DNA of 49,024 nucleotides from an uncultured Opitutaceae bacterium (GTDB lineage: Bacteria; Verrucomicrobiota; Verrucomicrobiia; Opitutales; Opitutaceae): the NCBI GenBank assembly GCA_903929355.1, contig CAIYUN010000027.1:1-49024 (forward strand). Reading direction: 5' to 3'. The translations under genes and the position numbers were made by a program. The notes below the pieces were generated by a model that worked only from the letters and a program-made list of their open reading frames with translations, searched no databases and had not been told where the DNA came from. Position 1 is the first letter of the stretch. The number at the start of each line of letters is the position of its first letter. Below are positions 34,524 through 42,900 of the stretch, one piece after another.

Positions 34524-34576
34524 GGGTGCAGGCGCATCCGCCTGCACCCCTAACAACAGCAGGCCGGGATGCCTGC
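34524..34576. terminator. Double hairpin 3' of the molybdenum hydroxylase gene
   Basis: A perfect 11-bp stem (GGGTGCAGGCG-CATC-CGCCTGCACCC, 34524-34549) is followed by GCAGGC-6 nt-GCCTGC (34559-34576). It lies just beyond the stop at 34596 on the minus strand, as a terminator would, but has no U-tract. It resembles dispersed hairpins elsewhere in the window (the GATGCCTGCGCTAC segment recurs at about 329-342). Confidence 0.45.
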
Positions 34577-34595
34577 GCTACCTCCCCCAACCTGC

Positions 34596-36908
34596 TCACG
34601 ACCACTTCAGGCTGGTGCGGGAGAGGGGGAGCTCGCGGACGCGGATGCCGGTGGCGGCAAAGATCGCGTTGCATACCGCCGGCGCGAGCGCGGAGAACGC
34701 CGGCTCGCCCAACCCGGTCGGACCGTTGTTCGTCTTGAGGAAGTGAACCTCGATCTTCGCCGGCGCGTCGGGCATCCGCAGCAGCTCGTATTCGTCGAAG
34801 TTGCTCTGGACAATGCGGCCTTTCTCGATGTTGAGCGCCGGAAACATCAGCGTGCTGAGCGCGTCCACCACCGAGCCTTCGACCTGGTTTTCCGCGCCGC
34901 TCAGGTTGACGATGACCGAGCCGACATCCACCGCCGAGACGACCCGGTCCACCTTGAGCTTGCCGGCCGGTGAGACGGTGACTTCGACCGCGTGGGCGAC
35001 ATAGCCCTGGTGGCTGAAGGAAAACGCGATGCCCTGGCCCCGGCCCTTCGGCAGTTTCGCGCCCCAGCCCAGCTTTTCGGCGGCGAGTTTGACCACCGGT
35101 ATCACGCGGTCGCGGTAGGCCCCGGCGGGACCGGCGCCCAGGTGCTCCAGCTTGAACTCAAGCGGATCGCGGCCGGCGGCGTGCGCCAGCTCGTCGAGAA
35201 AACTCTGGCTGACCCACATGGCCGTGCAGTCGCCCGGCGCGCGCCAGGCGGTCGTGGGCACGTTGCTGGCCACCTGGGCCCCGCGGGTGGAGAAATTCTG
35301 CACGAAGCCGCCGGGGAACCCCCCGCCGCCCCGGGCCCCACCCCCGCGGGCTCCGCCGCCCCGGGCACCGCCCCGCGCGGGGGCCGCTCCGGCCGCCCCG
35401 GGCGCGGCCGCCTGGGCAAAGACCGCTCCGGCCCCGGGCGGCAGCAGCATCGCCCCGCCACCCCGTCCGCCGCGTCCCCCGCCGCCCCCGCCGCCGAAGG
35501 TGACCGCCAGATCGCGCCAGGCACTGATCTTGCCCGCCGCGTCCACCGCCCCGCGGAGAAAATTAAAGCCGGCCGGCCGGTAAAGGTCATGGCGCAGGTC
35601 GTCCTCGCGCGACCAGGTGAGCTTCACCGGCATTCCGGCCTTTTGCGAGATGGCCGCCGCTTCAGCGGCGTATTCGGTCTGGAGCCGCCGGCCGAAGCCG
35701 CCGCCGCTGCGCGTGACATGCACCTTGATCTGCGCGGCCGTCAGGCCGGTGGCCCCGGCCACGGAGTTCACCGCGGAGGGCGGGTTCTGCGTCGGCACCC
35801 AGATTTCGGCGCTGTCCGCCGTCACATGTGCGGTGCAGTTTTGCGGCTCGAGGTTGGCGTGCGAGATGTAGGGGAAGCTGTAGGTGGCCTCGATGACCTT
35901 GGCCGCCCCGACGAAGACATCGCCGTCGCCATCGGCGGCCTGGGCGCCCGCGGCCTGCGCCTGCCGGGTCATCTCGGTCCAGCTCTGGTTGGCGCCACCG
36001 CCCTCGTTCCAGGTCACCTTGAGCTGCTGGCGGGCGCTGAAGGCCGCCCATGTCGAGTTCGCCACGATGGCGACGCCGGAGGCGACACCCCGCACGCCAG
36101 TGAGGATGAACGCATCCTTCACGCCCGGCAGCTTTTTCACCTCGTCGAGATTGGCGCTGACCGCCGTGCCGCCAAAGACGGGGCACTTCTCCAGGATCGC
36201 ATAGGCCATCCCGGGAACTTTCACATCAATGCCGAACAGCGGCTGGCCGGTCACGAGGGCGGGGTTGTCCACGCCGGAGACCCGCGTGCCGATGATCTTG
36301 AAATCCTTGGGGTCTTTCAGGGTCACGCCGGTGGGCGGGGGCAGGGTGGCGGCCTTGGCCACGAGCGAACCATAGGCCAGCTTTTTACCGCTCGCCACGT
36401 GCCGCACCTCACCGTGGGCGGTGGAGCACTCGGCGGCGGGCACACCCCAGGTTTGAGCGGCGGCCTCGACGAGCACGGCGCGCGCGCCGGCCCCGAGCTG
36501 GCGCATCTGGTTGAAGGATTGCGGCGTGGAGGTGCTCCCGCCCGCGGACTGCGGATTGGGGTTGCCGGAGGTTTGGTCGAGCACGGCCGACATGACCTTC
36601 ACCGACGCCCAGTCCACATCGAGCTCCTCGGCCACCAGCATCGGGAGCGAGGTCTTGATCCCCTGGCCGATCTCAGGGCGCGTGGAAAAAATCGTCACGG
36701 TGCCGTCCGGGGCGATGCGGAGGTAATTATTCGGGACAAACTCGCCCGGACTGGCGGCACCGACCTCCTCGGCCAGCGCGGTGCCGGCCGACTTGAGGTA
36801 GAAACCGAGCATGAACCCGCCTCCCGCGAGGGCGGAGAGGCGGAGAAAGGAACGGCGGTCGAGGGCGCCCTCGGACGGGGGCAGGGTGGGAGCGATGGCG
36901 GAATTCAT
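34596..36908 (-). CDS. Molybdopterin-binding subunit of aldehyde/xanthine-type hydroxylase (IorB-like)
   Basis: This 770-residue protein starts at 36908; an AAGGAG Shine-Dalgarno overlapping the previous gene's stop decides it. Residues 17-40 (LDRRSFLRLSALAGGGFMLG) look like a Tat-type signal, so export is likely. The body follows the isoquinoline 1-oxidoreductase beta-subunit plan: EIGQGIKTSLPMLVAEELDV, HANLEPQNCTAHV, TRSGGGFGRRLQTEYAAEA, WRAPGDCTAMWVSQSFLDEL and a C-terminal GLGEPAFSALAPAVCNAI with the catalytic Glu. Residues 472-534 are an added stretch of Gly/Arg/Ala repeats (GGGGGGGRGGRGGG, then ARGGARGGGARGGG). With the Fe-S subunit encoded 13 bases upstream it should oxidise an aldehyde or N-heterocycle. 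Confidence 0.92.
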   Translation of the reverse strand: MNSAIAPTLPPSEGALDRRSFLRLSALAGGGFMLGFYLKSAGTALAEEVGAASPGEFVPNNYLRIAPDGTVTIFSTRPEIGQGIKTSLPMLVAEELDVDWASVKVMSAVLDQTSGNPNPQSAGGSTSTPQSFNQMRQLGAGARAVLVEAAAQTWGVPAAECSTAHGEVRHVASGKKLAYGSLVAKAATLPPPTGVTLKDPKDFKIIGTRVSGVDNPALVTGQPLFGIDVKVPGMAYAILEKCPVFGGTAVSANLDEVKKLPGVKDAFILTGVRGVASGVAIVANSTWAAFSARQQLKVTWNEGGGANQSWTEMTRQAQAAGAQAADGDGDVFVGAAKVIEATYSFPYISHANLEPQNCTAHVTADSAEIWVPTQNPPSAVNSVAGATGLTAAQIKVHVTRSGGGFGRRLQTEYAAEAAAISQKAGMPVKLTWSREDDLRHDLYRPAGFNFLRGAVDAAGKISAWRDLAVTFGGGGGGGRGGRGGGAMLLPPGAGAVFAQAAAPGAAGAAPARGGARGGGARGGGARGGGGFPGGFVQNFSTRGAQVASNVPTTAWRAPGDCTAMWVSQSFLDELAHAAGRDPLEFKLEHLGAGPAGAYRDRVIPVVKLAAEKLGWGAKLPKGRGQGIAFSFSHQGYVAHAVEVTVSPAGKLKVDRVVSAVDVGSVIVNLSGAENQVEGSVVDALSTLMFPALNIEKGRIVQSNFDEYELLRMPDAPAKIEVHFLKTNNGPTGLGEPAFSALAPAVCNAIFAATGIRVRELPLSRTSLKWS

Positions 36909-36921
36909 GGGGCGGTTCTCC

Positions 36922-37383
36922 TTAGGTGGCGCTCTGGCCGGCGGCCTGGTGGATGGCGGCGCGGATGCGGGTGTAGGTGGCGCAGCGGCAGAGGTTGCCG
37001 GCCATGGCGGTGTCAATGTCGGCATCGGTCGGGTGGGGATGCTTCGCCAGCAGCTCCGCCGCGTTCATGATCTGCCCCGCCTGGCAATAGCCGCACTGGG
37101 CGACATCGAGCTCGCACCATGCCCGTTGCAAGGGATGGGTGCCGTGTTCGGACAGACCCTCGATGGTGACGATTTTCTTGCCGGACATCTCGGCCGCGGT
37201 GAACTGGCACGAGCGGATGGCGACACCATCGGCGTGGACGGTGCAGGCGCCGCAGAAGCCGCCGCCACAGCCGTATTTGGCGCCGACGAGGTCGAGGTGA
37301 TCGCGGAGGATCCACAGCATCGGGGTGTCGGGCGCCACGTCCACCGAGCGGCTCTTTCCGTTGACATTAAGGGTATAGTTCAT
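36922..37383 (-). CDS. (2Fe-2S) subunit of aldehyde/xanthine-type hydroxylase (IorA-like)
   Basis: This 153-residue protein has two iron-sulfur clusters. The plant-ferredoxin-like N-domain has [17 protein letters not shown] with the upstream Cys set. The C-terminal four-helix domain carries [17 protein letters not shown] and [16 protein letters not shown]. It passes electrons from the molybdenum site of the next gene's product to an external acceptor. There is no FAD subunit here, as expected for isoquinoline-oxidoreductase-type enzymes, which use cytochromes. It is the first gene of a two-gene operon with 13 bases between stop and start. Confidence 0.94.
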   Translation of the reverse strand: MNYTLNVNGKSRSVDVAPDTPMLWILRDHLDLVGAKYGCGGGFCGACTVHADGVAIRSCQFTAAEMSGKKIVTIEGLSEHGTHPLQRAWCELDVAQCGYCQAGQIMNAAELLAKHPHPTDADIDTAMAGNLCRCATYTRIRAAIHQAAGQSAT

Positions 37384-37541
37384 GGGAGGGTAAAATCTGA
37401 TGAAAGCGTGGCACCTCCGGCTCAGGGGTCAACCGGATTTCCTGTGCGTCCACCGGCGGACGCTGCTGATTCACCAGCAAGGAAGTTCGAGGCCACCACA
37501 AGTGTTTGGAGCTCGTCTATAATTCCATCAAACAAAAACCT

Positions 37542-37607
37542 GTAACCACTAATGCACAATAATCTGCACTAATCCTATCCTGAGAATCCGTGTTCATCCG
37601 TGGTTCC
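37542..37607. repeat. Word-repeat hairpin H1 (ACTAAT / ATCCGTG arms)
   Basis: The left arm TAACCACTAATGCACAATAA (continuing TCTGCACTAATCC) faces the right arm GAATCCGTGTTCATCCGTGG, continuing TTCC, across a TATCCTGA turn. The arms pair imperfectly. It sits in the 450-base spacer 5' of the Fe-S subunit gene and is followed by a CACAGAG element (37635-37813). No gene is supported in this spacer. Confidence 0.65.
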
Positions 37608-37634
37608 AACTTCGTTTTCTAGGATTAACCTAGA

Positions 37635-37813
37635 TTCAGCAGTTGGTCACAGAGGCCACAGAGGCAAGACCTGAGGTCACAGAGAAATACATCGGAAGGT
37701 GAGGAAGTTTTGATGTCACTCACCGGGGGCGATGCTTGCCGTCACTCTGAATTATTTAAGTGGTTTGCTCCGTGAACTCTATGGCTGGGCTCTGTGTTCT
37801 CTGTGCAACCCTT
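37635..37813 (+). repeat. CACAGAG-type dispersed inverted repeat, best-preserved copy e
   Basis: The left arm at 37635-37690 (GTTGGTCACAGAGGCCACAG, then GAGGTCACAGAG) and the right arm at 37761-37813 (GGTTTGCTCCGTGAACTC, then CTCTGTGTTCTCTGTGCAAC) are reverse complements over about 50 positions with mismatches. The roughly 70-base interior is GTCACTCACCGGGGGCGATG-like. The left arm and interior recur inverted at 1-138. Confidence 0.85.
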
Positions 37814-37833
37814 ATGCGCTTTTTAGGATTAAG

Positions 37834-38373
37834 TCAATTGCCGGTGCCGGCGAGGATGGACCTTGCGACGACCCACTGGACCACGGCCTCGTCGTCGTGG
37901 AGGTGACGCCAGACCAGGCTCAGGAATTCCGAGGGGAGGATGTCGTGCGCCTTGAAGAATTTGCGGTCGCCGCCACAGCAATACATCAGCGAGGCCGGCA
38001 ATTCGCCGCGCAGCTTGGCCCGCGCCTTCGGGAGGAGGCGGGGGAGCCAGGTGATGCCGCGCACGTCGGCGTTTTTCGGCGGCAGCGCGGCCTCGTCGAG
38101 CACGGCGGACGACGCCTCGCTGTTTTGGACATTGAGAAAATAATCCCGGCGCACCAGCTCGATGCCGAGCGCCCGGTCGTAACCGGGTTCGCCGCCGCCG
38201 ACGTGGTCCTCGGCGTAGTCGTAGAGGTGCTGCGGCGTGAGACCGTTGGCGGTCAGCCAGGCGGTGTCGGCGGGGTTGAAGAAGGTGCCGGCCCCGTGCG
38301 GTCCTTTGGCGTAGAGGTCGACCGCCTGATCGTAGAGCCGGTGAAAGTTTTGGGCAAAATCGTAGTGTTTCAT
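37834..38373 (-). CDS. DUF5069 domain protein
   Basis: This 179-residue protein starts at 38373 (MKHYDFAQNFHRLYDQAVDL), which fits a soluble cytoplasmic protein. Two parts are visible: an N-terminal helical region with ADTAWLTANGLTPQHLYDYA, then the DUF5069-type block RGITWLPRLLPKARAKLRGE, YCCGGDRKFFKAHDI and WRHLHDDEAVVQWV. The family is small and uncharacterised, known to me mainly from Verrucomicrobia and related phyla; function is unknown. It is flanked on both sides by repeat-filled spacers and has no same-strand partner closer than 240 bases. Confidence 0.82.
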   Translation of the reverse strand: MKHYDFAQNFHRLYDQAVDLYAKGPHGAGTFFNPADTAWLTANGLTPQHLYDYAEDHVGGGEPGYDRALGIELVRRDYFLNVQNSEASSAVLDEAALPPKNADVRGITWLPRLLPKARAKLRGELPASLMYCCGGDRKFFKAHDILPSEFLSLVWRHLHDDEAVVQWVVARSILAGTGN

Positions 38374-38470
38374 GGGGCGGAAGCCTGTACGCAAACCGCG
38401 CGGAACGCAAAAATTATGCGCCGGGCCGGAGAATGCGCTGCTGATTCACGAAGGAATGAATTTCGAGACC

Positions 38471-38549
38471 TTTAACCACTTATGCACACTCATCTACACT
38501 GATCCGATCCTCAGAATCAGTGTTCATCAGTGAACATCAGTGGTTCAAA
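38471..38549. repeat. Word-repeat hairpin H2 (ATCAGTG arms)
   Basis: The left arm TTTAACCACTTATGCACACT (then CATCTACACTGAT) and the right arm GAATCAGTGTTCATCAGTG (then AACATCAGTGGTTCAAA) are near complements around CCGATCCTCA. The words here are ATCAGTG, where H3 has ATTAGTG and H1 has ATCCGTG. The element lies between the DUF5069 start and the HupE stop. Confidence 0.8.
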
Positions 38550-38615
38550 TCTGACCGGTCGAAAAATCTTCAACCTGGTTTTTAAAGAATGGTTTTATCA
38601 TACATCATCCTTGGT

Positions 38616-39824
38616 TTATGACATTGCATGAATCAGCGCTGGGAGAATGCGCTGCACCGTCCAGAACAGGGCGATGAGCGCGATCAGCGAGGAGGCCGGG
38701 ATCACGATCCCGCGCCGGTACCAGGGCCGGTGACGAAACCAGCCGACCGCCAGAAAGGCCCCGGCAATCACCGCCAGCTGACCGCCTTCGACCCCCAGGT
38801 TGAAGCCGATCAGGCCCGTGAGGAAGTTCTGCCGGGCCAGGCCGACCGAGGCAAACGCGCTGGCAAAACCGAGCCCGTGCACCAGCCCAAAGCCAAACAC
38901 CACCGCATACCGCCATGGCTTCAGCTCCGTGGTGAAGATGTTCTCCACCGCCACAAACACGATCGACGCGGCGATCAGCGGTTCCGTGATGGCGGCGGGC
39001 AACCGCACCACGCCATACATCGCCAGCCCGAGCGTGAGGGAGTGGGCGACGGTGAAGGCCGAAACCTGCCAGAGCAGCGGCCCGAACCGCGCGCTGAAGA
39101 GAAACAGCCCCAGCACAAACAGGATGTGGTCTGTGCCCTCCGGAATGATGTGATGGAAGCCCACCGTGATATATTTGGCGACCTCAGCCAGCCGGTCCCA
39201 CCGGCCGGGAGCCTGGAGCGCGATGGACACCTTGCTGGAATAGTCGCCGGCGGCGACCGGTTCGTCGTGGCTGTTGCCGTCGGGCAGCTCCAGCACGTGC
39301 ACGGTGTCTCCGAGCACGAAGGGGAGCCTGATCGCCAGGGTGTGCGCCCCGGCGGGCAGCGTGCCGGCGAAGGTGATCTCTCCGGGCATCAGGATGCGCG
39401 GCTGGAGGTTGCGGGCCAGCACGGCCTCCGCGTCGGCCAGGCCCGGCAGGTTCCAGGTGGTGAGGGTGGCATTCCCGGCGTCGGTGCGCACCACGACCTC
39501 GTGCCGGAAGTGGTCCCCGGCGTTGGCGAGCTGTTCCGCCAGGGCCGGCCGGGGACCGGCCAGCAACGCCTCCAAATCCTCGTTGCTGGATTGGAGCGAG
39601 GTCTGGCCGAGGGCGAAGGACAGGATGTCGATGTTGAGATTGGCCTCGAAATGCCCGTCGGCGCCGACCTTGACCTGGAGGGTCGTGAACTGGGCCGGAT
39701 GCGCCGCCGCCAGCCCAGGCAGGAGGAGAGCGACCGCCCAGCCGCACCCCACCCGCCACCAGCCTAAACCTAAATGCGGCCAAAGGAAGTTAACCGCGTA
39801 CCGAGCGAAGCGACAGTTTGACAT
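38616..39824 (-). CDS. HupE/UreJ family membrane protein
   Basis: This 402-residue protein has a signal-like segment at about residues 20-40 (GWAVALLLPGLAAAHPAQF), then about 170 residues of extracytoplasmic beta-rich domain. The C-terminal HupE/UreJ-type membrane domain (from about 215) has HHIIPEGTDHILFVLGLFLF, VSAFTVAHSLTLGLAMYGV, FVAVENIF and GFGLVHGLGFASAFASVGL. The His and Glu/Asp pattern in these helices fits nickel or cobalt handling in the family. No hydrogenase or urease gene is present here, so the transported metal is unproven. The next genes on either side are unrelated and separated by repeat hairpins. Confidence 0.9.
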   Translation of the reverse strand: MSNCRFARYAVNFLWPHLGLGWWRVGCGWAVALLLPGLAAAHPAQFTTLQVKVGADGHFEANLNIDILSFALGQTSLQSSNEDLEALLAGPRPALAEQLANAGDHFRHEVVVRTDAGNATLTTWNLPGLADAEAVLARNLQPRILMPGEITFAGTLPAGAHTLAIRLPFVLGDTVHVLELPDGNSHDEPVAAGDYSSKVSIALQAPGRWDRLAEVAKYITVGFHHIIPEGTDHILFVLGLFLFSARFGPLLWQVSAFTVAHSLTLGLAMYGVVRLPAAITEPLIAASIVFVAVENIFTTELKPWRYAVVFGFGLVHGLGFASAFASVGLARQNFLTGLIGFNLGVEGGQLAVIAGAFLAVGWFRHRPWYRRGIVIPASSLIALIALFWTVQRILPALIHAMS

Positions 39825-39861
39825 GCACGCGAATGGATGAATGAAGCGGAAGCAGAAGGAG

Positions 39862-39938
39862 TTTAACCACTAATGCACACTAATCTGCACTAATCCGAGC
39901 CTCAGAATTAGTGTCCATTAGTGTCCATTAGTGGTTTC
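39862..39938. repeat. Word-repeat hairpin H3 (ATTAGTG arms)
   Basis: The left arm TTTAACCACTAATGCACACT (then AATCTGCACTAATCC) pairs with the right arm GAATTAGTGTCCATTAGTG (then TCCATTAGTGGTTTCAA) around CGAGCCTCA. It is the cleanest of the three, located between the HupE start and the GH38 stop. Confidence 0.85.
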
Positions 39939-39984
39939 AATCCGGTGGTTGGTCTGAGGATTCCACCAGACTCCGCCCGGCGCC

Positions 39985-42900
39985 TCACGGCGTCGGCTTC
40001 GTCTTGGCAAAGAGTTGCTTCACGCCCGAGGCCGTGAGCGCGCCCCGCTGGATGGTGAACGCCTGCACCGCGCCTTGGAAGCGCTGCTGGTGGTTCCAGG
40101 GATCAGGCTGGCCAATGTTGACGGAGGCGTCCGGGTCATCGCTCAGGACGATGTCCTTGTTCCCAATGGGATCACCATCCTTGTAGAGACTCAGGGTCCG
40201 GCCATCGTAGGTGGCGGTGAGCATCTGCCAGCGGCCCACCTCCAACGGCGAATTCGTCGCAACATCGCGGTTGGCCGACCAGAAGCGGATGTCGTCGTTG
40301 AACACGGCGAAATAACGGCTGGTGCCCCCATCGGGGTTGTCCTTGTCCAGGCCAAAACCCGCAATCACCGTTTGACCTGTCGGGGCCCGGCTGGGGTTGA
40401 CCAGCACATTCATGGTCCAGGCGTCGCTCTTTTGGAGCGGCAGGCCGGCGACGGGGGCCTTGACCGGCTGGGCCGGCAACCGGGCCGCCTTGAGGGTGTA
40501 AACGATGTTCTCGGCGTTGAAGGGGAGCTGGGTCGGTCCCATCGCGTTGCCAGAGGCGGTGGTGTCCTTGATTCCATGCACGCTCAACGCATAGACGGTC
40601 CCGGCGGGAATCGGTGCGGCAAACTCCACGGTGACATTGCGACCGTCGGGTGCCCGGGTGATTTTGCTGATCTCCAGCGCGGGTTGGACCCCATAATTTT
40701 TGGGATCAACCGCCGTCGCCGGATCAACCGGCTTGGAGAAGGTCAGTTCGATGGCATCCAGGCTCTGCTTCGCCAGCACGGTCAGGAGCTGGGCCGGGCT
40801 GTGGTCATGGATTTCCACGACCCCGCGGGCGATGGGCCCGATTTTGCCGGTGGCGTCAATTTGCGCGACGGCGAGTTTGACGGTGTCGGCGGCGAGGAAG
40901 GGCTGGTCGTACACCGCCGAGCTGGCGGTGGGGTCGCTGCCATCCAGCGTGTAGCGGAGATCGCCCGGCTGGTGGTAAAGCGGCGGGAGCAGCGTCACGG
41001 GGGTCACGGCATTGAAAGCCTGCCCCGCCTGAGGGATGAGCGGCGGACCTTCGGGCTGGTGATCGGCCAGCGTGTCATAGAGTGGTGCGGCGGGAGGAGT
41101 GGCCCCGGGTTCGTCGGCCACGCTGACCGCGAACACGCGGACCTTGGCATTGTCCGGCAGCGTCAGACTCGTCGTCCCGGCCGGCAGGTCGTAGGTGAGC
41201 TCGAAGAGGTAGGAAAAGTCGTAGTAGGCGTCCCCCTGCGGGGTGTTGTGGTGGGTGGTGAACCAGGCCACCGGGGCACGCTTGATGAAACCGGGAACGA
41301 GACCGGTCGGGGGCTGTTTTGATTCCAAGTCAATCTTGTGGGTCGGATTGTTCCACACCCGGTTGTCCCATTGGCCGATGAAGCCGGTCCAGTTGGGGAC
41401 GTTGAAGGGAAGCGAAGCGGCGCCGATTTTGATCTGGCCGGTGGTGTCACCGTCGGCCGCGACCAGCAGGTGGACGCGGTTGAACTTTCCGGCCGGCAGG
41501 TCCAGGCTCTGGCCATGCGCGGTGACGGCGTTCTTTTCCCCGTCGGCGGTGGAGCCCAGTTTGAATTGCACCCCCTCGCGGACGACTTGCTTCGGGAACA
41601 TCTCGGCCGGATACGCCCCGCCGTCGGCGGTCATGCTGCCATCGTTGCGCTTGGCGCGGCTGCTGATCACGTCCGTGTCATAGGCCAGGGCCACGGACTG
41701 GCTGGTCACGGGCATGGCGGTCTTGGGCGGCGGCGCCAGCTTGAGGGCAAAGGCCCGCAGGCCGAAAGCCTTCATGGTGAAAGCCAGCTCGCCGTTCTTG
41801 AGCGTGGCGTTACCGACCGGGCGTTCCTGGCCGTCCACTTCGCGGGCGGCCGCAATCGCCACCGGGAAGTGCAGCGCGAGGTTGTCGGCTGGCTTGCCCG
41901 TCAACTCCTGCAGACGGACGATGATTTCATCGCTGTCCTCCGCCTTTTTCACCGCCTCCACCTGCACCTGATCACTGTTGAGCGCCAGCAGCGAAAAGGT
42001 GCGTCCGGAACCGGGATGGGCCGCAGGGAGGAAGGCCCGCAGGGGCTGGTTGAGCCGTGCCGCCTGCCAGGCATCGCGGCCTTCGTTCCAATCGCCCTTG
42101 TGACCGGCAATGGCGTAGAGAATCTGCTGGCGGCCCTGATCCTGTGTGCCCTGGTCGGGATAACCCCCGCGCGTGCCGGGTGTGTACAACAGGGTGAGCC
42201 GCAGGGTGTGGTCGTCGGGCTTGTCCGACCCGTATTTGGAGTCGCTCATCACCTCCACCCCGTAGCCGCCGCCGGCGTCGGTGAGGTCCATCCATTGCTG
42301 GAGGGGCAGCTCAAACCGGGTGGGCTTGTCATTGTCGCGGATGGAAACGCCGACCTTGTCGGCAAACGCCGCGTTCGCGTTGGCGGCGGTGAAGTTGAAG
42401 TCCGCCTTCAGGCTGGCCCCCGCGGAACGCCAGGCAATGTTGTCGAGCATTTCCACGCGGTCGCTCCCGGCGGCCAGCCGGATTTGCTGGGTGAAGGTGC
42501 TGTCTTCCGTCGTGCGCGTGACTTCCAGGCTCACGCGGGCCGGGCCCGATTCCACGATCCGGATCTGCGCCGGACCGCCCACGTAGCCGCGCGCGGGTTT
42601 CTGCCGGTCCTCCCAATCCATGTTCCAGGCCGGCCATTGGGCGGGATTCTCGGAGTGGAATGAAAGCCGCGCCGGGGCGGCCAGCAGCTCGCGATTGAGC
42701 GACTTGTCGAAGATCGAGGCGGGGTCGCCATTGGCATCCAGGGTGATGCGGTAACGAGCGTTTTCGAGCGAGTTGGGAGTGACCGCGAGTTTGGACGCCG
42801 CTGCGGGTTTCGCCTCCGGGCGCACATCGTAGACGGCGTAGCCGACAGAGGGGACCTTGGCGATGAACAACACCCGCAGCGCCCCGACTTCGCGGCTGAG

